Source of the DNA: Lactococcus nasutitermitis
Lineage (GTDB): Bacteria > Bacillota > Bacilli > Lactobacillales > Streptococcaceae
DNA: 64,000 bases
Direction of reading: 5' to 3'
Assembly: GCF_018403765.1 (NCBI RefSeq)
Contig: NZ_BOVQ01000003.1
Span: forward strand, 186,001-250,000
Shown here one piece after another: positions 43,142 to 53,100 of this stretch. The translations under genes and the position numbers were made by a program. Numbering within the stretch: the first letter of the stretch is position 1; every line of letters begins with the position of its first letter. The notes below the pieces were generated by a model, which was given only the letters and a program-made list of their open reading frames with translations, did no database searches and was not told where the DNA came from.

Positions 43142-43317
43142 ATTGTGATATTCCTAACTTATTTATTTCTTAATTATAACAAGTTCCAGTTTCTTAAGCA
43201 AGTTCACTTTAGAAAATATTTTTTTATTCCTTTTGAATGTTCGTAATTTCCTAATATTTCCCTTTCTGAATTCCATTTTTATTTAAAATTCAAAAATATA
43301 TGATTATAAAAACATCA

Positions 43318-43348
43318 AAAAAGAGAGCAAACCACTCACTCTCTTTCA
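43318..43348 (-). terminator. Terminator of the glycosyltransferase operon
   Basis: AAAGAGAG / CTCTCTTT stem after the last gene of the surface-protein locus. Confidence 0.75.
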
Positions 43349-43376
43349 AATTATTCGATGACATTATTCTGTTTAG

Positions 43377-44987
43377 TCATTTTTTCTGCCGTTGATCCCC
43401 CAACCCAGCAGTAATGATTGGATGGTACTCTTTTGTCTTTGAACGTGCATCCTTCAATAATTTTTGCCATGCCCGCCAAACGCTTGCTTCCGAATACCTC
43501 TCTGCTAATTCATAAGAACGCGTAGACATTTCTTGAAGTTTTTTAGGGTTTGTAAAAAGCTCAACCATTTTATCCGCCATCTCTTGAATTCCCTCATAAG
43601 GGAGCACATACCCATTTTCTCCATCAATTATTAATTCATTAGGCCCATAGTTCACATCATAAGTTAATCCAACCATACCATGACTGATAGCTTCCATCAA
43701 TGATAAATTAAAGCCTTCCATAACAGAAGCTAAACCATAAATCTGTGCTTTTTTCTGTACAGCAGCCACATCAGTAGCATAATCATATTGATGAACAGCC
43801 TCTTCCATATGATATTCTTTAATTGCAGCATCAATCGCTTTCTGTGCAGCATCATTATCTCTATGATCTACGTAACCATAAAAATCAAGAGTAATATCTG
43901 GTACAGTTTCTCTAGCAATTCCAATTGCCCGTATGATATGATCAATCCGTTTTTCTGGAGCAACACGAGCTGTTACAAGCACGCTGTGTGGATCACGCTG
44001 TGCCATTGGAATCCGCTCTTCTTCAAATATACTATCAGGAACAATACCAACAGGGATTGTAAATAATTTAGTAGATGGCTTAAAACGTGCTTTTACATCA
44101 CGTGTCTGTTTTTTTGTTGCTGAAATAACCGCATCATATCCATTTGCATTTGTGAGACTAAATTCATAAAAATTATTCATTACTGAGTGCATTGGATCTT
44201 GCGCATCTCCAGCGTGTGAATTATGCAGATGAAGAACTGTATAAGCCGGACGTTCCATATGCAATAAAGCCCAATCTGCCAAATGAGTTCTATCCATAAT
44301 AAAGATATTGAGCTTATCATCCTGCCAATACTCTTCATTTAGACGATTGAGAAAATGTAAAGTAAGCTCCTCAATATTAGAGAACATGTATACTGTTCCA
44401 TCTTCTTCAATCAAACGCCAATTCGTTTTTATATATTTTTTATTAGCATCATATCGATTATAGGTTTCAATTACTGGTTTTCCATCAATATCATACCATA
44501 CTTCTGTACCAATCTTATTATCTGGTGTGTACCATTGTACCAAACTAACAAAGCCACGAAAATCATAAAAATCTACACGATAGAGATTACCAAAACCATC
44601 AAAATATTCAATCGCATTCACACGTTCCATACTATCATCTGTAAAATAACGAACACGAGCAATCAACTGTTGTCCTCGTAAAATAATATAACGTCCTTGT
44701 GCTGGTTCCTTATTGTAACTCAGATTATCAACTCCAAAATCTAAATCTTCTACATGAATAATCTTTTCTACAACTTTCTGGGTTCTTTGAAAGTAATCAA
44801 ACATCACAAGTGTCTCATCTTCATTCACACCAACATCTGCTAAGAAGCGATGAATACTAGGACTCCACTCTCGAAAGACCAATTTAAAAGGTTCTTTATA
44901 TTTACGAAATAATGCAGCACGTTTTAGCTGAGCATGCTCAATTCCTGAATTTTTTTGATTAAATGATGAATTGATGAAAAATAACAT
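43377..44987 (-). CDS. GT4 glycosyltransferase, probable modifier of the Ser-rich protein (second enzyme)
   Basis: 536 residues. N-terminal half: NSGIEHAQLKRAALF (about 12-26), then a beta-rich segment (about 95-170) with FDGFGNLYRVDFYDFRGF, typical of the GtfA/SdgA/TarM/TagE group. The C-terminal GT-B domain has VTARVAPEKRIDHI and the retaining-GT4 E-x7-E motif EGFNLSLME (about 425-433). Such enzymes add GlcNAc or glucose to Ser residues of Ser-rich adhesins or to teichoic acid. The location downstream of the giant Ser/Ala-rich gene supports the adhesin as acceptor; donor sugar is unknown. AATGGAG ribosome site. Confidence 0.85.
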   Translation of the reverse strand: MLFFINSSFNQKNSGIEHAQLKRAALFRKYKEPFKLVFREWSPSIHRFLADVGVNEDETLVMFDYFQRTQKVVEKIIHVEDLDFGVDNLSYNKEPAQGRYIILRGQQLIARVRYFTDDSMERVNAIEYFDGFGNLYRVDFYDFRGFVSLVQWYTPDNKIGTEVWYDIDGKPVIETYNRYDANKKYIKTNWRLIEEDGTVYMFSNIEELTLHFLNRLNEEYWQDDKLNIFIMDRTHLADWALLHMERPAYTVLHLHNSHAGDAQDPMHSVMNNFYEFSLTNANGYDAVISATKKQTRDVKARFKPSTKLFTIPVGIVPDSIFEEERIPMAQRDPHSVLVTARVAPEKRIDHIIRAIGIARETVPDITLDFYGYVDHRDNDAAQKAIDAAIKEYHMEEAVHQYDYATDVAAVQKKAQIYGLASVMEGFNLSLMEAISHGMVGLTYDVNYGPNELIIDGENGYVLPYEGIQEMADKMVELFTNPKKLQEMSTRSYELAERYSEASVWRAWQKLLKDARSKTKEYHPIITAGLGDQRQKK

Positions 44988-45023
44988 ATTTTCTCCATTT
45001 CTTATTTTTATTTTTAACTCTTA

Positions 45024-46556
45024 CTATTTATCTCTTACAAATAAATTATCAGCAATAACTTTATTATTCAACCAACGTCCCCAAGAACTTTCTTTGCTAA
45101 ATTCTTGAGCTTTTTCATATGCTCCATGAGAAAGTTCTTTCCATTTTTCTTCTGATTGAATGGTATCAACCAATTTATTTGCAGCCATATCAATAGCTCC
45201 ATAGGATACTAGATATCCATTTTTCCCTTCATCAATCAATTCTAATGGACCATACTTAACTTTATAAGAAATAATAGGAACTCCATAACTCATCGCTTCC
45301 AGCATATTCATTCCAAAAGCTTCCCCCTCTGAAGTATTAATCAAAAAACCAGCATTTGATATTTCAGTAGTCAAATTCTCGTCGGTTTGATAGCCTTTAA
45401 AATTCACAGCTTCTTTAACCCCAAGAGTTTCAGTGAGTTTTTCAAGCTCTTTTTGTAACTCATAAGGTGATGCATAACCCAATATTTCTAATTTTAATGT
45501 TGGAATTTTTTGATATGCTTTAGCAAAAATTTCAATCACATCAGCTGGTTTTTTTTCGCCAGATATTCTCCCTAGATAAATTATTTTATTACGGTCATGT
45601 GTAATTTTTTCTGGAGTTTTTACTTCTTCTGAGAATGTATCAGGAAGTGCTAATATGTGTTTAAACTTAAAATATTTTCCAATTTCAGATTTTTGCTTCT
45701 CAGTTGGCACAATAATCCCATCAAATTTATCTTTATATGTTGTAAAAAGGGGTTCCTGGTAATCAACGACTTGTCGTGACCCACCCGCTTGATTATTATT
45801 TTTTCCATGTGGATTATGAAGAAATTGCCATTTTCCAACTGCTCCATTGATTGCTGCTACCGCAGGAACAAGCGATGGGCGATCATTGATAAAAATACTA
45901 GGTGCTTGCACTGCAAGTTCATTCATAAAGAAAATGAAAAGTTCTTGTTCCGTATTAAAACGATATTTTTTTCCTTTATAATCAAGTAATTTATACATTG
46001 TAGGATTCAAAACACCATTAATATTCATATGAGTAATTTCAATTTTAGCTTTTCCTTGATAATCAAAAAATACTTGAGCCCCTAATGTATTATCTGGATG
46101 AAAATATTGTGTAGAGGATTTAAAACCCCGACGATCCCAGATATCTTTAGCAACCATTGCTCCCATATCATTATAATAATCCATTGAACCTACTAAACCA
46201 ACTGTAGCAGAAGCAATATTAACCTTAGCAATCACGCGCCCTGCATGTTTAATTAGAGATTCATTTGCATCAACTCCCTCGATATGATAAGCATTTTTAT
46301 CAATTACAGAGGTATAGCGAACATCTACATCCTTTTCTTCAGTATTAGTGATTTCTTGGAAATAATTATACATATTGATGATGTCCTTGTGACTTAATCC
46401 CACACGTCGTAAATCCCCAGCAAGTTGCGGATTATAATTCCGCGTCAAAATTTTAGCATCAACACCATAATCATGAAACATCTTTAAGCGTTTAATAGCA
46501 GAAAATTCTGTTCCTGAATTTAGTGTAAAAATATTTTCATTTACAAAATAGTTCAT
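45024..46556 (-). CDS. GT4 glycosyltransferase, probable modifier of the Ser-rich protein (first enzyme)
   Basis: 510 residues, the same two-part layout as its neighbour: NSGTEFSAIKRLKMF (about 14-28), the beta-rich segment with YYNDMGAMVAKDIWDRRGF, and a GT-B C-terminal domain with IYLGRISGEKKPADVI and E-x7-E in EAFGMNMLE. The pair recalls GtfA/GtfB of streptococci and SdgA/SdgB of staphylococci, where two related enzymes act together or in sequence on one acceptor. 36-base gap to the next gene; AAAGGAA ribosome site. Confidence 0.85.
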   Translation of the reverse strand: MNYFVNENIFTLNSGTEFSAIKRLKMFHDYGVDAKILTRNYNPQLAGDLRRVGLSHKDIINMYNYFQEITNTEEKDVDVRYTSVIDKNAYHIEGVDANESLIKHAGRVIAKVNIASATVGLVGSMDYYNDMGAMVAKDIWDRRGFKSSTQYFHPDNTLGAQVFFDYQGKAKIEITHMNINGVLNPTMYKLLDYKGKKYRFNTEQELFIFFMNELAVQAPSIFINDRPSLVPAVAAINGAVGKWQFLHNPHGKNNNQAGGSRQVVDYQEPLFTTYKDKFDGIIVPTEKQKSEIGKYFKFKHILALPDTFSEEVKTPEKITHDRNKIIYLGRISGEKKPADVIEIFAKAYQKIPTLKLEILGYASPYELQKELEKLTETLGVKEAVNFKGYQTDENLTTEISNAGFLINTSEGEAFGMNMLEAMSYGVPIISYKVKYGPLELIDEGKNGYLVSYGAIDMAANKLVDTIQSEEKWKELSHGAYEKAQEFSKESSWGRWLNNKVIADNLFVRDK

Positions 46557-46611
46557 TATTATTCCTTTTCTTTCTTAATCAGTTAGTTATAACAATTATT
46601 AAATAGCACTT

Positions 46612-49600
46612 TTATGCAGTCGTTAAATGTAAATTTGATTGTTGCAAATCTTTATGCTGTTTTATAATCTTTTCAGGTTCCGATATTGTTTGAATATAAA
46701 TCTTCTTCTCCTCAATACTTTCAGGAGCTGTAGGTTCTTCATAAACAAAATCATATTTTTCTGGCTCAACTGGTGCATCTATTCCTTTTACCGGACTAAT
46801 AATGATATTTGTTTCAAGCTCACTTGTCAATGTAGCAAGTGGATGCTCTGGAAACATCATGGCGTTATCACTCTCATCTACAACAAAGTTATTGGCTACA
46901 CGTACAAATTTCTTCACTTTCTTAATACAATTTATGAGTGACGAATTACCTGTAATGACTGAAAAAATTTGTTTCGTATTTTCTTCTAAAGCTTGCTGAA
47001 AATACGTTTTTGCATCATCATCATTTAAAAATGAATTTTCAAAAATAATATTTCTTGTTGAAATTTTTGTTTCTTTCTCTAAAATTAGAAGTTTTTGATT
47101 TAATTCTATAATGCTATTATCATAATTCTTCTTTGTATTATGGAAATGTTCAACAAAATCCTCTAAATGTGTATTTATCAAATTTAAAATAGGTTGATAG
47201 TACTTTTTCTGAATCAATATTTTTAATTCATCAGCAGTCTTTAACCGAGTAAGTTCTGATTCATCCATTTGTAAAGTATTTGCTAAAAAATTAATATTAC
47301 GATGTGTGCTACTATAAATATCTGTATAGTCTCCAAACGAATTAATCAAGTCAATCATCATTTGAAGTCCATCTTTTGACTGAGAACTTTCCATAATATC
47401 ATCGTTCAAAGTTTTAGAGATTGTTAAATATTTCTTATAGCTTTGAATAACTGAAGTAAACACTTTTTCTCGTTTTAGATATTCTTCTTTCCAGTCATTT
47501 ACTCTTACTGATACTTTTTTGAGAATTTCTTCTACTTCACTTCCTCGATAAGCAATCGTACTATTGCCAAGCTCTGCAATTCTTTTCCCTCCAACTTTAA
47601 CAAATATAGAAAGTTGGCTTTGATAATCTTTTAGATTTTGATTAAATTCTTTAGCAATTTTTTCTAATTCTTCATACAAAAAATTATACTTTTCCAACCA
47701 TACAGATAATTCTGCTTTAGAAGTATTTTCTTCTGGTACATTATATTCATCTACAAAGTTATGGCCTGTCGCTTCATTAATGGGGAAAGTCAAAATATCA
47801 TTTTGAATTAAAAATTCTTTCATTGTCAATATAGCTTTTTCAAATATTTTTTGATTTGCAGAAGCTTTTTCAAACAAAGTTAAAGATTTTTTATAGTCTT
47901 CTACTATTTTTCCATAATATTCTTTTTCTACATTGTATTTTGTAAGTTCACTATTGTAAATTGCTTCAATAATTTTGTCAGATTTGACAAGAGTTTGATA
48001 GTTAGCGACTAACTCATTATAGAATTTTTGAATACTAAATAATTTTTCTTTTGTATCATCATGCAAAGAACCAAAAGCATCGTAAGTCTGAGAATATCCT
48101 TTATAATCTTCTACCCAAACCATGTATTCTCCACTAAGAAAATGATATTCTTCCTGACCTTTCTGAAAAGTGGTTTCAATCTTTTCAAAACTTTCAGTTA
48201 TTTTTCTCTTACTGACACTCATTTTTTGCATCTGAGTATCTAATTGTGTCTTTGCATCTCTACATGTATCTTCTGCTTTCACCTGCTTTTCCACTGCCAC
48301 ATTTAACCATTCTTGTATATCATCAAGAGCTTCTTTTACAGCTTTTTCTTTTTCCTGAACTTGTTCTAAATTTAATTTAGTAGCCTCATAATCAGCACGT
48401 ACACTATTGTATTGCTTTGTTTTTTCTTCATACTGCTCTGCTATGGGTCCGTAAGCTTCATCTGCTCCCTCATACATATGCTTAATACGATCATAGCTCA
48501 CAGTTATTTTTTGATAATTACTTTCAGCTTGTCCTCGCTGTTGGTTAAGCATATTATATTTTGAATTTAATACTTCCAAAACAGCTCTAAGCTTTCTTTG
48601 TCCCTCTGCCGAATTATCCAAATATTGATTAGAATTTTTAGCTGCTACTTGATTTTCATCAAAAAGTTTTTTTACAATGTTGTAACTTTCACTGACTTGC
48701 TGAAAAACATCTTTCCGAAAATTAAATTTCTCTTCCAAAGGTTTAAACTTTTCATTTAATTTTTCAATTTTACCTTCTGCTTCTTTTAATGCTTTCCCAC
48801 GGAAATTTAAAATAATTTCATTAGCATCACTTGAGTTTTTAACTTCATCATAGTTTCGTTTTAATTCTATGTATTTAGAGTACTCAGCATCATAAATTAC
48901 TTTTTCTTTTGTATATGGCTCAGAAATTTCCTGATATTTTTCTTGATGTTCTTGATACTTTTTTGCCATCATTTCAAAACTTGGGTTTATAAAATCAATT
49001 AATTCTTTTTGAACTTTTAAGTTACCTTCCAAGCTTGACAGTTGTCCATTTATTGTATTTAATTTCTCTTGTGTTGATGCTTTTGCTAATTTTACTCTAC
49101 CAAATTCTTTATTTAGCGTTTCCCACTCATTTTTTACAGAATTTGCATAATGATATTTTTGTCGCGTTTCTTCGAGTATTTTTTTCTTTTGAGAAAAACT
49201 GTTTTCAAGTAGTTGATATACTGAATTAAATCCCTCAAACTTCTTTTTAGCTTCTTCAAATAATTCTGTATTTTTTTCTAAATCTTGTTTGACTTGAAAA
49301 TACTCCAGACTTTGAACACCCTCTTTATTTGTAAGTTGTAGTATTTCTTTTTGGTTCTGCTTTAGAATAGTTTCTTTTTCATTAAAAAGTTGCTGAGCTT
49401 GCTCCATTTCTTTTACTACTTGAGAATACTCCTCTGAAATTTTTTGATAATCTTTCACATTTTTCAAGTAAGTATTTCTTGTATTTTCAAATGTAGCCAT
49501 TTTGGAGATATAAAGCTTTTTTTTCTCACTCATCTCTCTTGATAATGATTCAAGTTGCATTTGAGAGGCTAGTAGCTCATCTCTTATTTTTTCATAAGTT

Positions 49601-49824
49601 GAATATTTCTCTTGATAGCTTTGATATTGTGTACGATACTTTTCAATCGCTTGTTTGTGACTAACTAAATCAACAGGATATACTGTTTGTTCTTCTGCCA
49701 TATTTTTCTTCTCTACTTCTAATTGTTTTCCTACTATTTCTGAAACTTTCAAAGATTCTTTCTCCGAATTTTTATCGAATAAACCACTCAAGAAATTAAA
49801 TAGATTGTCTTGCTTTTTAGTCAT
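46612..49824 (-). CDS. Giant coiled-coil protein with regularly spaced tyrosines, unknown
   Basis: 1,070 residues, almost entirely charged helix from about residue 50 to 960. I see no signal peptide, membrane helix or sortase signal. Tyr recurs every 7-14 residues in long stretches (for example YRTQYQSYQEKYSTYEK), an unusual pattern for a coiled coil. The C-terminal about 110 residues are different, Pro/Glu-rich (PEHPLATLTSELETN, EPTAPESIEEKK). It lies between the Ser-rich surface protein and its glycosyltransferases on one strand. I recognise no family. It could be a cytoplasmic scaffold or chaperone for the giant protein, or be exported by an unusual route. Weak ribosome site (AAGTAAG). Confidence 0.8.
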   Translation of the reverse strand: MTKKQDNLFNFLSGLFDKNSEKESLKVSEIVGKQLEVEKKNMAEEQTVYPVDLVSHKQAIEKYRTQYQSYQEKYSTYEKIRDELLASQMQLESLSREMSEKKKLYISKMATFENTRNTYLKNVKDYQKISEEYSQVVKEMEQAQQLFNEKETILKQNQKEILQLTNKEGVQSLEYFQVKQDLEKNTELFEEAKKKFEGFNSVYQLLENSFSQKKKILEETRQKYHYANSVKNEWETLNKEFGRVKLAKASTQEKLNTINGQLSSLEGNLKVQKELIDFINPSFEMMAKKYQEHQEKYQEISEPYTKEKVIYDAEYSKYIELKRNYDEVKNSSDANEIILNFRGKALKEAEGKIEKLNEKFKPLEEKFNFRKDVFQQVSESYNIVKKLFDENQVAAKNSNQYLDNSAEGQRKLRAVLEVLNSKYNMLNQQRGQAESNYQKITVSYDRIKHMYEGADEAYGPIAEQYEEKTKQYNSVRADYEATKLNLEQVQEKEKAVKEALDDIQEWLNVAVEKQVKAEDTCRDAKTQLDTQMQKMSVSKRKITESFEKIETTFQKGQEEYHFLSGEYMVWVEDYKGYSQTYDAFGSLHDDTKEKLFSIQKFYNELVANYQTLVKSDKIIEAIYNSELTKYNVEKEYYGKIVEDYKKSLTLFEKASANQKIFEKAILTMKEFLIQNDILTFPINEATGHNFVDEYNVPEENTSKAELSVWLEKYNFLYEELEKIAKEFNQNLKDYQSQLSIFVKVGGKRIAELGNSTIAYRGSEVEEILKKVSVRVNDWKEEYLKREKVFTSVIQSYKKYLTISKTLNDDIMESSQSKDGLQMMIDLINSFGDYTDIYSSTHRNINFLANTLQMDESELTRLKTADELKILIQKKYYQPILNLINTHLEDFVEHFHNTKKNYDNSIIELNQKLLILEKETKISTRNIIFENSFLNDDDAKTYFQQALEENTKQIFSVITGNSSLINCIKKVKKFVRVANNFVVDESDNAMMFPEHPLATLTSELETNIIISPVKGIDAPVEPEKYDFVYEEPTAPESIEEKKIYIQTISEPEKIIKQHKDLQQSNLHLTTA

Positions 49825-50146
49825 AACTTACTTAAATCTTTCATAAAATAATCTTTCATTTACCCATACTTTCATATGAATAAATGAAAATAATAATGCC
49901 AAGCAAACAAAGTTATAAAATTTTGTTTGCTAAAAAATGTTGCTTCACTCCCTAATTTATCTATTTAATCGAGCTGTAAATCTGAAAGTATGTTATTTTA
50001 CTTTAAAGAGTAAAAATAAACCATTGATTGATAAGTTATATCAAATACTTATAAAAAAATTTCCCTACAATAATTTCATACTGTAGGGAATTCGCAACTC
50101 CCTTTATCAGAAAAGAATCAACTATTCTAATCCACTAAAAGTGAGA
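49825..50146 (-). promoter_or_regulatory. Spacer between the giant surface protein and coiled-coil genes
   Basis: No gene in these 322 bases. From right to left it holds the terminator of the surface-protein gene, a dyad TTTTACT-TTAAAG-AGTAAAA (49993-50013), and AT-rich sequence where a promoter for the downstream three genes would be expected. No consensus promoter is certain. Confidence 0.45.
50053..50090 (-). terminator. Terminator of the giant surface protein gene
   Basis: TTCCCTACA / TGTAGGGAA stem with an 11-base loop, followed on the minus strand by ATTTTTTT. It separates the surface-protein transcript from the coiled-coil and glycosyltransferase genes, at least in part. Confidence 0.85.
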
Positions 50147-53100
50147 TTAACTTCTTTTACGACGTTTGATTTCAGTTAATGTCAACGTTCCTACTAATAA
50201 ACCAAATCCAAGTAAAGCAAGTTCTTCAGATGTGCTATTATCCGTACCTGTCTGTGGTAATGCACTCGCATCCATTCCACTGGCAGTTACTGTACTAGCA
50301 GAAGCTGGTGTACCAAGAACTGCTGCTTTCATAGCATTACCTGCCGAAGCAAGTGTCTTAGTTGCAGCATTCGTATTACTCATACCTGTGTTATTCTTGC
50401 CAGTATCATGTTTTTCTGTGCTATAAAGAGTATTAGCAATTGTTTGAGCAGCTGTTTCATCAGCAATCGCACGTTTTGCTTCTGCATTTGCAAGGGCTGC
50501 ATCACTATTTGCTGCAGCAACTTCACTTGCGGCTTTACTTGCATAACTGTTTGCCAAAGAAATATTTCCTGCTGCAATAGCACTACTTGCTAAAGCAGCA
50601 TCACTCTTAGCGGCTGCGGCTTCACTATTTGCTTTAGCTGCATCACTTGCGGCTGCGCTCTTAGCAGCATTAGCATCACTATTGAGACCTGCCAACGCTG
50701 AATTATCAGGATGTTGGTTAGCGATTGAATTCGTTACATTCGCTGCGGAACTTGCTGCGGAAGTGGCACTATTAGCATCAGAAATATCTGTATTTGCCAT
50801 AGAATTTGCGTTTGAAGCTGTGTTAGAAGCACCAGATGTTGCTGATGATACAATATTTTTAGCTTCATTGGCATCACTTGCAGCACGACTCGCTTCTGAT
50901 TGTGCGAGACTTGCATTGCTACTTGCTACACTGGCATCAGAACTTGCTGCCGCTGCTTCGCTTGCTGCTTTAGAAGCATAACTGTTAGATTCAGAAGCAT
51001 TACCTGCGGCGGCTGCACTACTTGCAAGAGAAGCATCACTCTTAGAAGCATTTGCTTCACTGCTGGCCTTAGAGGCTGCACTTGAGGCAATACTTGCATC
51101 AGAACTTGCTGCATTTGAAGCTTGTGAAGCATCACTTGCAAGAGAGGCGAGCGAGCTATTATCTGGATTTTGGCTTGCAAGAGAATTTGTAACAGAATGT
51201 GCAGAGCTTGCTGTGCTGTTAGCATTATTAGCTTCACTAGCAGCATTACTTGCTTTTGAGCTTGCTCCTGAACCTACAATACTTGTAGCTTCACTTGCGG
51301 CATTACTTGCTTCACTTGCTGCGGAGCTTGCCTTACTTGCCTCGCTTGAAGCTTTGCTTGCTTCACTAGATGCTTTACTTGCATCACTTGAAGCAGCTGA
51401 ACTATCTCCTGCAGCAGCTTCACTAGAAGCTTTATCTGCGTCTGATTGAGCTGCGGAGGCATCAGAACTTGCATTTGAAGCTTCGCTATTGGCAACACTA
51501 TTCGCACTTGAAGCTTCACTAGCAAGATCAGAAAGAGAAGAATTTCCTGGATCATTACTTGCTAGGCTACTTGTAGCATCATTTGCGCTTGAAGCTGTAC
51601 TTCCAGATTCACTAGCAGAACTTGATGCATTGCTTGCATTAGAAGATGCATCTGAAGCCACATCTGCTGGGTTGCTACTGCTTGTTGAACCATCTGATCC
51701 GTTTGAGCCGCCGGATGTTGAACCGTCTGATCCGTTTGAGCCGCCGGATGTCGAACCGTCTGGTCCATTTGAGCCGCCGGATGTCGAACCGTCTGATCCA
51801 TTTGAGCCGCCGGATGTCGAACCGTCTGATCCGTTTGAGCCGCCGGATGTCGAACCGTCTGATCCGTTTGAGCCGCCGGATGTCGAGCCGTCTGATCCGT
51901 TTGAGCCGCCGGATGTCGAACCGTCTGATCCGTTTGAGCCGCCGGATGTCGAACCATCTGATCCGTTTGAGCCGCCGGATGTCGAACCGTCTGATCCATT
52001 TGAGCCGCCGGATGTCGAACCGTCTGATCCGTTTGAAGCATTTGATGAAGCTACATAACTAGATGCAGTTGAAGCATCGGAAGCTGCTTGACTTGCTGCT
52101 GAGTTTGCAAGACTAGCATCAGAGCTAGCTATTGCTGCATCGGAACTTGCCGCTGCGGCATCACTTGCTGCTTGACTTGCTAAACTATTAGCAGTTGAAT
52201 TATCTCCTGTGGCAGCTGCACTACTTGCTTCTGCTGCTTCACTGCTTGATGCGCTCGCTTCGCTACTTGCTTTAGAGGCTGCACTTTCAGCTTCGCTCGC
52301 ATATGAACTTGCTGCATCAGAAGCTTGTGAAGCATCACTTTCAAGAGAAGCGAGTGAGCTATCATTTGGATATTCACTTGCAAGAGAACTTGTAACAGAA
52401 TGAGCTGAATTTGCAATACTATTGGCATCATTAGCTTCACTGGCAGCATTGCTTGCTTTCGAGCTTGCTCCTGAACCTACAATGCTTGTAGCTTCACTTG
52501 CGGCATTACTTGCTTCACTTGCTGCGGAGCTTGCCTTACTTGCTTCGCTTGAGGCTTGGTCTGCTTCACTTGAGGCTTTACTTGCATCACTTGAAGCGGC
52601 TGAACTATCGCCTGCTGCAGCTTCACTTGAAGCTTTATCTGCATCTGATTGAGCTGCTGAAGCATCTGAGCTTGCATTTGATGCTTCACTATTGGCAACA
52701 CTATTCGCACTTGAAGCTTCACTTGCAAGATCAGAAAGAGAAGAATTGTCTGGATCATTGCTTGCTAAGCTACTTGTAGCATCGTTTGCACTTGAAGCTG
52801 TACTTCCAGCCTCGCTGGCAGAACTTGATGCATTGCTTGCATTAGAAGATGCATCTGAGGCAACATCTGCTGGATTTGAGCTTGATGTTGAGCCATCTGA
52901 ACCTGTTGAGCCGTTGTCAACTGGTGTCCATTGTGCATATAGATAAAGGTTTGTGTAAGTCAGACCTGAAACGGCTTGACCGTCTGTGTATGCTGTACCT
53001 GTACCGTCAGCAGCTGTGTTCCAACCAGCAAATGTATAACCAGAATTGCTGAAAGTATTTGAAGCCAGTGTCACATTTCCGCTGCCGTCTGTAACAGTGT

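Noticed and set aside
51688-52045. Possible CRISPR array because of regular 33-bp units
   Set aside because: There are no unique spacers; units are head-to-tail, in frame, and coding.
51489-52058. Plus-strand ORF of 189 residues with DPFEPPDVEPS repeats
   Set aside because: It is the antisense reading of the 33-bp repeats of the surface protein gene; no ribosome site or family, and the minus frame has signal, domains and LPQTG.
52692-52946. Other plus-strand and alternate-frame ORFs inside the surface protein gene
   Set aside because: Long open frames are expected opposite Ala/Ser repeats because stop codons are rare there; none has a ribosome site or recognisable domain.
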